A stretch of DNA of 64,000 nucleotides from the NCBI RefSeq assembly GCF_037893015.1, contig NC_133662.1:273727214-273791213 (forward strand), given 5' to 3'. The notes beneath the pieces were generated by a model. The model did not search any database. It was given only the letters and a program-made list of their open reading frames with translations, and was not told the DNA's origin. Shown here piece by piece: positions 20,144-30,317 of this stretch (its first letter is position 1; every line of letters begins with the position of its first letter). A program made the position numbers and the translations under genes. The DNA comes from Macrotis lagotis (Eukaryota > Chordata > Mammalia > Peramelemorphia > Peramelidae).

Positions 20144-20247
20144 ACGCTGGGCCCGCTCGTCCGAGAAGGAGCAGTGTCAGGAAGCGCCCCGTCTCACGGA
20201 ATTTCTGGACGCCTCTTTGCCCCCTCTGGGTACCTACCCTCTCGGTG

Positions 20248-21930
20248 ATGGAGAATTCCCGCGGAATGAAGCCCACTGGGCAATCGTCGTCTCTGCCGGA
20301 AAACTGGGAGTTTGCCGCCAGCTGGGATGGCCATGGAAGCAAGGCCCAACTTGGTGAGGGCCGTGGAGCAGTAGGGCTTGCTGGGGATAGCTGCTTGGAT
20401 GCCCTAGGTCGGAAGTGGGAAAAGCGAGGTTCCCTGGCTCCCGCCCCGAACGACCAGCACAGAAAGCAGAAGAACGTGGCTTGTCTGGAACCGGAGAGGC
20501 GGAAAGGGGAAAAGGCGAAGACCAAGTCCTGCCAGACCCGGGATGGAGGCCACGTCACCTTGGAATTCGAGGAGCCAGGGACCTTTCCCTCGGGAATCCC
20601 TGTCATGAACCAGCTTAGGACCTACATGATCCCACTGTGCCCTGCCCCTGGCAAGGAAGGCGGGAGCTCTGGCCACTGCCACGCCGGGCACACTGCCCGC
20701 CTGAGGTATGCAGCCCCAGGCGAAGTGGAAGGCGGACTTGGGCCGATTTTCAGCCTTGGCGACTTGAAGCGACCGAGAGAAGATGCCCACCTTGCCCTTC
20801 CCTTGTCGGCCCTGAGGGAGGAAGAGCCGCCCGAGGCCGTCAGGGGCAACAAGAACACAGTCCTCAGAAAGGACGAGCCAGCCCAGAGGCAGGGAAAGCC
20901 TTGGCGTGGGACGAAGCCCTCAGGGTGCCCCGCTCAGCTAGTGGGGAAACCGACCATTGCCAAGAGGCCACAGAGAAAAAGCCGAGCTGAGCCCACGGCA
21001 GAGACCTGGAGGGAGCCCCGGACCTCCCTGGGCATGCAGATGCTGCAGTCAGTGCAGGTGTTTCATGCCCTGGGCAGGAAGCATGAGATGGCGGCCGGTT
21101 CTGGCCGAATCTCTCAGCCGGCTCCCAAGAGGCCAGGCCGGTCGGGATCAGCGGCGGAAGACCTGAAAGCGGGCCTGGAAGGCTCTCGCCTCCCCCCTCT
21201 CCTTTCTCCCTCCCGGGCGGTGCGGCGGGCCCAGGGTCCCGGAGTGGCCCAAAACGGCATGAACCGAATGGACGCGGGGCTGCGGCAGCAGCCCTTGGGG
21301 AAAGAAGGCGAGAGGCCCTACAAGGCTCAAGCTGTGCCAGAAAGCAAAGCGGCCTTCCAGAAGGCAAAGCGGAAATGGAACGACCCTGAGCCGAGTCACC
21401 AAGTCTGCAAGAAGGCCCGGAGCTCCTTGGGCCCCATCCTGCTGGAGTCGGGCCAAGTGATTCCTCCCAGGAGCCACAAGAAGCCCCGCTGTCTCCAAGG
21501 TGCCCAGCTAGCTCGCCAGAGCCAAGGGCCCGTGCAAATCCCGGCAGAAGGCCAAGGTGCGACGACCCAGCCGCAGCCTCCGCTCCGCTTCCCACCGGAG
21601 CTCCGACCCGTGGCCCAGTCCCACATCCACCTTCAGCGACAGCACCATCTCCAACCCCAATCGCAAGCCCTGCCCCGGCCGGGGTCGCAGGCTCAGTGCC
21701 ATCGCCAGGCCCCATTCGACCGGGAAGCTTTGTGCTTGCAGCCGATCCCTGGCCTTACCATATCGAAGCCTATCTCCGAAGAGCAGAGACCTGAGCGAGA
21801 AGCCATGAAAAGGCAGGCCCAGCTGGAGCGGCAGAAGGCTGCCCAATACACGTCCGCGGGCAAGAGGGACTTTTTCCGGCAGCGGCAAAAGGACCGGGAA
21901 ATCGCCAACTTCTATGGTTACATGTTCTAA
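20248..21930 (+). CDS. Macrosatellite ORF-5, 560-aa basic protein (last copy)
   Basis: Third intact frame and the last ORF before the array ends. It has the most private replacements: G54, C144, R326, N378, R414 and H466, besides Q264, G116, P444 and R550. N378 and R414 lie in or near the basic cluster (372-391) and the stretch after it. W144C falls in an otherwise constant stretch. The ORF is followed by a truncated spacer rather than another unit. In D4Z4 the last unit is the one that yields stable DUX4 mRNA, because a poly-A site lies in the flank; nothing here shows the same, and the nearest plus-strand AATAAA I see is about 3 kb on, near 24914. Function is unassigned. Confidence 0.78.
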   Translation: MENSRGMKPTGQSSSLPENWEFAASWDGHGSKAQLGEGRGAVGLAGDSCLDALGRKWEKRGSLAPAPNDQHRKQKNVACLEPERRKGEKAKTKSCQTRDGGHVTLEFEEPGTFPSGIPVMNQLRTYMIPLCPAPGKEGGSSGHCHAGHTARLRYAAPGEVEGGLGPIFSLGDLKRPREDAHLALPLSALREEEPPEAVRGNKNTVLRKDEPAQRQGKPWRGTKPSGCPAQLVGKPTIAKRPQRKSRAEPTAETWREPRTSLGMQMLQSVQVFHALGRKHEMAAGSGRISQPAPKRPGRSGSAAEDLKAGLEGSRLPPLLSPSRAVRRAQGPGVAQNGMNRMDAGLRQQPLGKEGERPYKAQAVPESKAAFQKAKRKWNDPEPSHQVCKKARSSLGPILLESGQVIPPRSHKKPRCLQGAQLARQSQGPVQIPAEGQGATTQPQPPLRFPPELRPVAQSHIHLQRQHHLQPQSQALPRPGSQAQCHRQAPFDREALCLQPIPGLTISKPISEEQRPEREAMKRQAQLERQKAAQYTSAGKRDFFRQRQKDREIANFYGYMF

Positions 21931-22039
21931 GCAGATCAGCTAGGATTCTTGGAGCCTCGGGGCACCAAGTACTTAGTATGGAAAGCAAAGTGAAATCTAT
22001 GAATATTTCTTCCCTCCCCCCTCGCCCGTCCCCTTTTAG

Positions 22040-22273
22040 CGCGAGTGCCCATTGGCGAAGGCCAAGATGAAACTTTTCCAACCTGTCAGTCGGTGGGTGC
22101 CAAAGCTGTGGCGATGGTCAGCGCTGCTGTCTGCACTTTGGGATTCAGGAAGAGCGGTCAGATGCGTCAGGAAGTCAGGAATCGCCCCCTTGAGAGAAAT
22201 GCCACCAGCACTTCAGAGTGGATGGGATCCTGAACTTTGCCAGGTGGTGGGGAGCCGTGTCTGGGGGGGCAAG
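22040..22273 (+). other. Splice-bounded exon-like segment, unit 5
   Basis: Acceptor CCCCTTTTAG and donor CAAG|GTAAGAG intact. The C/T tract has one G. Confidence 0.4.
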
Positions 22274-22441
22274 GTAAGAGCGCTTGATTCCTTCAGGGAG
22301 GTAGACCAGCTTGCCTAAGCATGACCACTGACTGACTTCTTTTGGAAAACGCCTCTTTCCCACCGGGGCTATCTTGGAGTCTGGCTCAGCGTTGGAAATC
22401 TCACTGCTTGCTGCCTTGTAAGCTCTGACCGTTCAGTGCGT

Positions 22442-22455
22442 GATAGAGAGAGAGA

Positions 22456-22527
<72 letters not shown>

Positions 22528-22638
22528 GACACACAGAGAGAGAGACAGGGAGACAGAGAGAGACAAAGAGAGAGAGAGAGGCAGAGAGGCAGAAACAGAC
22601 AGACAGAGACAGAGTCAGAGACAGACAAAGAGAGAGCA
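22442..22638 (+). repeat. (GA)n/(GACA)n microsatellite, unit 5
   Basis: GA tract with a GGGA interruption, then GACA repeats and CACA; the mixed part is shorter than in unit 1. Confidence 0.95.
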
Positions 22639-23082
22639 AAGGGTGCTTTTCCCTGCCGGCTATGTATTACATCACGAAGAATCAGCTTGAGTTTTTTCTA
22701 CTGTGTTTCCTTGGCTTTGCCTTATGTAGAATATTTCTCCAATGAGAAAGGCGTCAGTAAAGGTAGGGAGCATGGTACAAGAAGCTAAGTTCTGTCTTCT
22801 TCCCCCTCGGCAATTGTAGTCTTGCCTACAAGAGAGGAAATATTCCGAGAAGTATTCGCTGAGTCCCACTGGCCTCTCGCTTTTCCTTCCCATCTTCGTC
22901 TCCCATCTACAACCGGACCCAATAGTAAATGTCTTGGCCTCACAATCAAAGCTGAGCTTTCTTTCTCAACACCCCACCACACCCCCGGCCGCAGGAATCC
23001 TGCAGCGCACCTGGGTCCTGATTTGGCCAGAATCATTCAAGACCCCCTGCTGAGACGGGAAGCTGCTGGCAATTGTCTCAAA

Positions 23083-23264
23083 GTCTTTGTTTTTTTTTTT
23101 TTTTTGCTTGTGTTAGTTTTAGGTTTCTGCAAGGCAAATGGGGTTAAGTGACTTGTCCAAGGCCACACAGCTATGTAATTATTGACTGTCTGAGACCGGA
23201 TTTTCACCCAAGTACTCCCGACTCCAAGGCCGGTGCTCTATCCACTATGCCACCTAGCCGTCCC
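23083..23264 (-). mobile_element. WSINE1-type SINE, unit 5
   Basis: Longest poly-T side of the five. Left target site TGTCTCAAA, right TGCCTCAAA. Confidence 0.9.
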
Positions 23265-23516
23265 TGCCTCAAACTCTTAACCCCCACTCTGCCCCGCCCC
23301 GCCCTGTCCTGCTATGCTCTCCTCCTCTGACACTCTTGTTTCCTGATGGATGCTGTTTTTCCGGGCGTTGTTGTGATGGGAAATGCCTCTTAAATTCTCC
23401 CTTTTCTACTTGCTCCTTCCCCACATGTCAGCCCAGATTATTTTGGATTCCAGTTTTGCTGTCTCCCCTGTTGTTCATCTAAGGATTCTGCCAGTCATTC
23501 TCCCGTCCCCCACTGC

Positions 23517-23832
23517 ACTTTTGTGCTCCTCGGAGTGTAGCTCAGGAGACTCCTCCGCTACTTTGTGATGACCCCCAGCTCCCTGGGGCTGTCTCCGGGA
23601 GCCTGAAGTTCTTTGGCTCTGGCAGGCCACCCCTCCGACCCCGGGGAGCAGAGCCTTTCTGCTCTTTTCCAGGTTTCCTTGAGTAGGAGAACTGCCTCAC
23701 TGCCTCACTGGGTCCCTTTGTGGGTTCTGTCTCTCGAAAGTGTTATTAGAGTCCTTAGCTGATGAGTTTTATCAGAGAGCTCCTAAGGCTAGATCCCTTC
23801 TTGTCACCATCTTGGCTCCGCCCCCCCCCCAT
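23517..23832 (-). mobile_element. Probable L1 5'-end fragment at the array border
   Basis: The reverse complement starts with a G run followed by CGGAGCCAAGATGG, the hallmark opening of mammalian L1 5' UTRs as I remember them. It continues about 315 bp and stops exactly where the macrosatellite homology ends. Only this end piece is present, so it was cut by the event that made the border. Confidence 0.55.
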
Positions 23833-23844
23833 CTTTAAAATCCC

Positions 23845-24612
23845 ACCTTCTGGAAGAAGTTTTTGGAGTGTCTCATTCAGGAAATTCTCTTCTATTTTAT
23901 CATCTCTGATTTATTCTGTGTTTTGTACTTATTCTTTGGATTGTATCCCTGCCATTTATCTTTGAGTTCCTTAAGGGAGGGGGCTCTTTATTAGTTTCTC
24001 TTTCTTCCAGTCCCCTGGAGCGGCAGTGCCAATGGACAATTATTATTTAATGCTTACTGACCCAAAATGTCCAGTGTCAGATTGCCATTCACTACTCCTT
24101 ACAGCTCCCTTACTATTTTTAAATTTGAACTATATTGAATTGAGCAGAGCTTCTTTCCTGAGGCTAGAAGGAGAGTAGTGATGGAACCTTTATCAGTAAA
24201 GAAATCAAAGACAAATCTGCCCAACCTAGCTCCTTCCTTTTGGTAGGAGAAAAAATGGAAACCCAGATGAGGACTACACAGAATACTGAAAACTCCCATT
24301 TAGTCATTATTGGATCTCTAGTGTGCTTTTCATATCCTTTATGTATTTACATGTGAGCAGGCCATTACACACTGCCTAGATAGAAAGCTAGACCATTCAA
24401 ATACCCTGCTCTAGGCTTTATAGAAATTATGGGCAAAGCAGCTTTTCATCTCAGTCTGACCTCCACCTCTTCTAAGCAAGATGATCCTGCTTTATTTTCC
24501 TGACAGCCAGACTATAAGGCATCACAATTTTTAGTTGAATATTGAAAATTTGTTTAGGTTAGGATTTAATGACAAAAAGTATAAGCATTGCCAAAAACAA
24601 TAGTCACTGCAT
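23845..24612 (+). repeat. Old duplicated segment D1 (pair of 30318-31042)
   Basis: Collinear with 30318-31042. Shared strings include 'gagttccttaaggga', 'aagaaatcaaag', 'ctctgctctaggctttata'-type and 'attatgggcaaagca', and 'tttttagttgaatattgaaa'. Divergence is substantial, with many substitutions and indels, so it is ancient. Content is unknown and no conserved frame is visible. Confidence 0.8.
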
Positions 24613-25480
24613 TTTTTCTTAAAACAATATTGCTTCAGTGTATACAGTATTATCTTGGTTCTGATCATTTTGTTCTTCATGATTTTGTTCAAGTTTATCC
24701 ATGTTTTTCTAAAATTTTCATGGTCACCATTATAGCACAGTAGTGTTCCATCTCATTCATATACCACAACTTGTGCAACCATTCCTCATTTGACAAGCAT
24801 CGATATACTTTTCAGTTCTTTGATACCACAAAGAGTTTTTTACCCTTTTTCTCAAATCATCTTAGGAAACAGAACAGACAATATTGTTGCTGAGTCAAAG
24901 GATATAAGTATTATAATAAATCCTTGGAAATTACCCCAGATTACTCTTTCAGAATGGTTGGATCAGTTACAATAGTTATACAATGACATCTCAAGAGTGT
25001 TTTAATTTGTATTTCTCTAATCAGTGAATATTTAGAACATTTTTCACAAGACTATATAGTTTTTCAATTCCTTATTGGAAATGAGCTTATTTCCATTGAG
25101 CATTTAATCCATTATAGAATGATTCCGTTTAGAATTTATAAAGTTCTTTATTTCAGATGAGACCTTTTTCTGAGAAACTGTCAATGATTTTTCCCTCAAC
25201 TTTCTGCTTTCCTTCTGATCTTGGCATTATTTGTTCCAAACCCTTTTAATTTAATGTCATTGAAATTCATTCTACAACTTACACAGCTCCGTCTCTTATT
25301 ATAAACGATTTTCCTATCCATATAACTGCTGGATAATAAGTTCAGTGTCCTTCAAAGTTTCTTGTAATATCTCTCTTTATATTGAAGTCATGTATTCATT
25401 TTTATTTGATGTTGATAATGGTGTAAGATATTGGGAGCTTCCAATGTGTTTGTTATTCCAATACTACATACTGTTGTAAG
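24613..25480 (-). mobile_element. Old L1 3'-portion fragment, antisense
   Basis: The plus strand carries antisense L1 3' phrases: 'gttccatctcattcatatac', 'aatttgtatttctctaatca', and 'cccttttaatttaatgtcat'. It is strongly diverged and has no open frame. Confidence 0.6.
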
Positions 25481-28400
25481 AATGGAAATAGGCAATAGTC
25501 ATGAGAAGTAAGAGATTTTGAAAGGGGCCCAGGAAAGTGGAAAATAGAAGCAAGAATGAGCAGAACAAGAAGTCTGGTGGAGAGTTCTAGCTAGACTGTT
25601 TTCCGAGATTCTCCCAGTGACAGTGGTTTAACAAGGCTATCAAGTTTAATCCTTTAAGAGCCAATGATTGCATTCAGACCTAATGGATCATAAAAAGAAA
25701 AAAGAGGGCACAGGGATTGTGAAAGGGGCCCCCAAAAGTTGGCCCTTCAAAAGGGAAAATTGAATGACAGAAACATATTTAAATTATGAAAGTATAGCAA
25801 ATGCACCATAGGAATATTAGCAGGGACAAATAAGGAGAGTCTTACAAGGAAAGATATTCACAATTAAAAGAAAATAACCATCTCAATGATGAAGCATTTT
25901 GCAATAAAATAAATAGAATATAAATTTCCTAAGGAAGATAAAAGTCTAAGAACCAGTTTTGTGAATGCAACCCTAAGTATCTTGGCCCCCTACTGCCTTG
26001 GATGTCAGTGTGACATATCGTCCTGGTTTGCCAGGGTTCTCCAGGGTTGTTCTCAAAGCCTGCTGTTTCTGTGCTCTCTCCCATTGCCCCCTGTCTTTCA
26101 GGTTCCTCAAGTATTGGGCTTGTGTCTCCTGCTCACCAGTCAGCTTAGCTTGAAATGGAGTCTTGACTTCAAAGGTATGGAACCTATTGATACAAATATA
26201 CTCTCCCCATTTATGGAATCTCCATTCCAGTTAGTTTTTGGTTCAAGCGGGGCTAGGTCACAAATTACTTAAGTTCATACTGAGTAGAAACCAAGGTTCT
26301 CAAGTCCAAAGCCCCTTCCTCCTCTTGAGCTCATCACCCTAGCTTAGGGTTTCCCTAAGGTGCTGGCTCTCATTACCATCCTCTTGGAATCCTGGCTCCA
26401 AAGAGACCATGGTTCTAATTCCTGAGTCCAATGAGGATCCCCCTCAACACCTGGAACTGAAGACAAATTGTACAAAATAGAAACCATATACCTCAAGCCA
26501 TGGTGCCTAAAAAGGGAGAGAGGGAAGAGAAACATCCCCCCCTTTCCAGTTCAATTGATGGGGTTCATGCTTAAGCTGCATGTTATCTTTTCCTTCTATA
26601 AGCAGTCACACTTTCAGTGATTGCAGAAAGACAAAGATGAAAACAATCTGGATGTTTGAACAGTATATATTGATTCAGATCAATGTAAAAAATAGTATCA
26701 AATATCAAGCAGTCAAAATAGTAGGGGAAAAGAAGAATGCCTCCCTATTAGGTAAATTGGACATACTAGAAAATTCCTACAGAGGTCCCACTAAAATGAA
26801 TGTAGAACAATTTTTCAAAAGAACTGAAAAGCAATCAAGTGAAAATGTCAAAATATCAATGATAGAAATTTGAGTTTTTAATGAATAAATGAGCCAAGAA
26901 AACTGGGGAAATTTTGTTGGAGTAGGTTAGTTTATTCTGGAGAATAGTAAATTCTTTAAAATAATATTAGAACCAATGACAGAATTAGAATTCAGGTTCG
27001 ATGAAAAAAGGAAAATTAACTGAATAAAGCAAAAAGAAAAGAATACCTGAGAACTGCAGTAAATAGCAATGATAGGAAGATGGAATAGAAATATAACACT
27101 GAAGGATGATAGAACTTCAATATTGTCTTGCATGTCAAATAATTATGTTAAATGTGTCAACTGTTATTGATTAATAAATACAGAATACTTGAACAATTAA
27201 TTATGGCAAATTGGCCAGAAATATTAGGAAACAATCCAGTTTCTTTGGGAAAGGAGTGTGAAAGGAACCTTGAATGACCTGTAAGAATTAGAGTGACTTG
27301 GGTTTCTCCATTTCTTCACTCAATCACAAATGTGATCTAAATGTGAATGAGGCCCAGGTGGCCTTACTTAAATAATCACTCAAAGGAATGTCAATTGAGT
27401 GTAAAAGGAAAAATAGTATAATCTGCTGAAGCAAATGAAAGTTTGTCCTATGGATTTTACATAAAATAGCAAGCCAATTTGGAAACATTCCATTGTTTGG
27501 CAGCATAGATCAGAGAGAAGTTCTAGTGAGTCTCCTGAGAGGGCCCTATATTGATGTGAATTTGAGGGAGTCTTTACCTCTCTCTCCCTAAAGGAAAAGG
27601 ATTTTGTGAGGTTCAGAGATTTCAACAACTCAAATCTTCTTGACAATTCAGGAGTGTCCCCAGGACCACGGTGACTACTGACAGCATCATCATACTCATA
27701 ATCAAAGATAATGTTGATTTAATGGGGAAAGACCACTTCAGGACTCCCTTGGAAGATCAGAGGAAAGCCACAATTTACCTAAGGAGAAACACCTTGAGGA
27801 CTCCAGAAAAATGATTTTGGGAGAGATCTGTGAGTTATCCCCTCGTCCATATATGCACTCGGAACTTGTGATTAATTTCTCTTGACCTACACATGTACCT
27901 GTGGACAAAGTATCACAGACTTTTAAGTGTGTTTTGGACCACACTTACTATACCACCCTACAAGGTAATTATTTATGGTTGAAAAACTTCCATTAGCTAA
28001 TAAGCATAGGAGTGGCACTATGATGATAGCAAATAAACTCTAGAACTCCAAAATCCCCTGCCACCTCCAAAATCCCCTGCCACCTCCTCCTCCTCCTCCT
28101 CAAAAAATCCTGAGTGAAGGAAGAGCACTAAGTTCTGGAGACTCAACCTGCCCCCACTGGAAGAGTGAGGCACAGAGTCTATGCTGTAAAGAGTTTTGAT
28201 TTAGTTTATAGAAAGCTTCAAATATCAGAAGATTTTTAAAACTCTTCTAAAGGGATTAAGGAGGCATTCTTGACCAAGGGAATAACTAAATTGATGATTT
28301 AGAAATATAATTTGACTCCTTATGTGGCAAATAGATTGAGCAAAGAGACTTCAGGTCAGAAAGCCAACTGGGAGACTATTGAAATAATTCTTGAAATTGT

Positions 28401-28864
28401 AGCGTTGAGATTAAAAGAATGCATACATCATGGTGGAGACTCTATACATCTAGGTAGCAAGAAACAGAAGAGATACAGTTAAAATTGATAATTTCTGAAA
28501 ACTGGTTTGATTGGGAATAGGATGAGAGGAGGGAATTATAACTAGGAGTTAAGGAACTTGAGTGGCAGGAAACTCAGTGGTTCTCCAGACAATTCTAAAT
28601 TGACATGTGCTTCCTCATTGTATATACATCCTTATAAATGGCCAATGCACAGGCACACATGGTCACTGAAGTATGTAGGGAAGTGTTTTTAAAATCAATT
28701 CTATTTACACACCTTATTTATGTGAAAGAAGGCCTCATTTAAAACCAGTATTTTAAATGAACTATGCTACACATGTTATAGTCATTTCTGGTACTGGAAG
28801 ATGTCTCTGGTCTAGGTTTTACCTAGAGGTGTGTTGTAGAAACTCTAATTCTTATTTTAAAATT
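25481..28864. other. Stretch without a recognised gene
   Basis: AT-rich DNA with short isolated frames only, the longest 97 codons at 26580-26873 with no family resemblance. A CCT/TCC-rich patch lies at 28060-28100, where 'aaatcccctgccacctcc' is repeated in tandem. No clear LINE, SINE or conserved block was recognised. Confidence 0.5.
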
Positions 28865-28874
28865 TTAACTTTTG

Positions 28875-29037
28875 GGGGCGACTAGGTGTTGCAGTGGATA
28901 GAGCACCTGCCTTGGAGTTAGGAGTACCTAAGTTCAAATATGACCTCAGATACTTAATAATTACCTAGCTGGTTGGCCTTTGCCAAGCCACTTAACCCCA
29001 TTGCCTTGTAAAAAAACCTAACAATAAATTTAAAAAA
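28875..29037 (+). mobile_element. WSINE1-type SINE
   Basis: A full plus-strand tRNA-type SINE from GGGGGCGACTAGGTG to an A-rich tail, bounded by TTAACTTTTG at 28865-28874 and 29038-29047. Confidence 0.9.
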
Positions 29038-29083
29038 TTAACTTTTGTATTCAATTGAATCCAATTTATAAGCTTTAATTGCA

Positions 29084-29529
29084 TGTCTCTGGACTGGGAG
29101 CAGAACAGCAAGAGTCAAAGCAAGTCCCAGACATTTCTTAACCGAGTGACTCTTTTGGGGTTCCCTTAACCCCAGCTCTCTTAGGGGGTGCTCACACTTA
29201 TCAGCCTTCCTGGGCCTCCCAGGGCCTGATGACCAGCAACAGTCTTGAGTGAAGAGTCAAGGAAGACTGGAGACAAGGAGAGTCCATGCAAGCAGTCTTT
29301 ATTGTGGCCTTTAGCAGCTACTCCTTGGAGTCTCTTTTTTCTCTCTCCTGCCCCTACTATTATCCTCCTAAGTCTGTCTGGACCCTCGTGCATGGGAATG
29401 AAGGGGCCAATTAAAGAGAGCCTTGCCAGCATGATCTGCTTCAAGCCAATTCCAGCAATTCCTGGAATAATGGGTCCTGGGAGTAACTCAGAACAGGCTG
29501 GGACCCTCAGCACTTCCCTACTTCTCACA
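29084..29529 (-). mobile_element. Probable solo LTR of an endogenous retrovirus (fossil)
   Basis: On the minus strand the segment starts TGTGAGAAG and ends in CA. It carries AATAAAGACTGC in its middle, as in an LTR poly-A region. No internal retroviral sequence adjoins it, so it would be a solo LTR. No clear target-site duplication was found. Family is uncertain (ERV1-like by look) and it is moderately old. Confidence 0.5.
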
Positions 29530-29990
29530 GTTCCAACTTTCCCTTCGGTCCCTCGGTTACATGGGAATTTGCCCTGTACTTGACCTCAGCTCCCTTCATG
29601 ACTCTGGGCAAACCCTGGACTCTCCAACCTCAGTTTCCTCATCTGTAAAATGAGAGACAGTTGGGTAGTGACCGAGTTTTCTGACAGATATTGAATGATT
29701 CATTTTTGTATTGTTGGGGAACGAGTTCTCATACAAAGCAAAAATCTAAAGGAAATGTTCCTTTAGAAACTTGGTGGAGGGGCTTGAATCTTAATTTCTT
29801 GCTCTCTCCCTTCTGTGCATATCTCTGCTCCCCATCCACACATCCAAATCTTTGGAACTCTATAGGGTCATTCCTGGTCTTTTCTTTGTAAAGATACTGG
29901 AGTGGATTGTCATTTTCTTTTGCATATATAGCTGAATACATATGTGTAAACATGAGTGCATGTATGTTTACAATGATCATATGAATATGT

Positions 29991-30013
29991 GTATATATAT
30001 ATATGCATATATA
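29991..30013 (+). repeat. (TA)n-rich simple repeat
   Basis: GTATATATATATATGCATATATA, a short AT dinucleotide tract. Confidence 0.7.
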
Positions 30014-30317
30014 GCCTCATTTGATTGCTCTTTTATATTGCATGACTTGTCTACTATTATTGTCAATATTTGATAGACAGGGCTAAGAAAAGTCAACTGT
30101 CTTCCATAGGGTCAGGGCCTAGAATGGAAGAGGAAGACCCCTAAGGGTCTTCACATCTAACCCTTTGCTATTTTTCCAGAATTTTCATAACTTCATCATT
30201 TTATGAAGACAGTCTTCCTGTTCCTTTATGTGACCTTCCCATATCCCAACCTTTATAATGTCTGCAGTAGTATCACTTTCAAGCTTGAGTTCCTGCTTTC
30301 TCTGGCTTCTTGATAAT

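Larger units (their letters stand above)
18276..20247 (+). repeat. Macrosatellite spacer S4
   Basis: Spacer between ORF-4 and ORF-5, of S2 subtype. It has its own deletions: a shortened SINE ('ggggttcttgtgc') and a 14-bp loss just after the TATA box. Confidence 0.8.
6641..23516 (+). repeat. GC-rich macrosatellite array, ~3.7-kb unit
   Basis: Direct tandem repeat. ORF starts at 9194, 12882, 16594 and 20248 give spacings of 3688, 3712 and 3654 bp, and a 3' remnant of a fifth ORF opens the array. Copies are nearly identical apart from microsatellite length and scattered substitutions. Unit order: promoter, 560-codon ORF, 234-nt splice-bounded segment, GA microsatellite, about 400 nt of unique spacer, minus-strand SINE, about 500 nt of spacer. 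Homology ends at CCCCCACTGC (23516), inside the spacer and before the next promoter. The array is far richer in G+C and CpG than its flanks. The SINE is present in every spacer, so amplification followed its insertion. Confidence 0.95.
21931..23516 (+). repeat. Truncated terminal spacer S5
   Basis: Follows ORF-5 with the usual spacer parts but is more diverged after the SINE ('cctcttaaattctccc', 'ttccccacatgtcagccc'). It ends at 23516, before the region where the next promoter would lie. The extra divergence is typical of an array edge that escapes homogenisation. Confidence 0.8.

Noticed and set aside
7691-22638. CRISPR-like regular repeats
   Set aside because: The regular spacing comes from the macrosatellite and its GA/GACA tracts. 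There are no repeat-spacer units, and the genome is animal.
25961-26540. Possible LTR or exon-like unique segment near 26.0-26.5 kb
   Set aside because: Less AT-rich than its surroundings, but I see no LTR ends, poly-A signal or second copy to support a call.
26580-26873. 97-codon plus-strand frame
   Set aside because: No recognisable domain, no conserved partner in the window, AT-rich chance frame.
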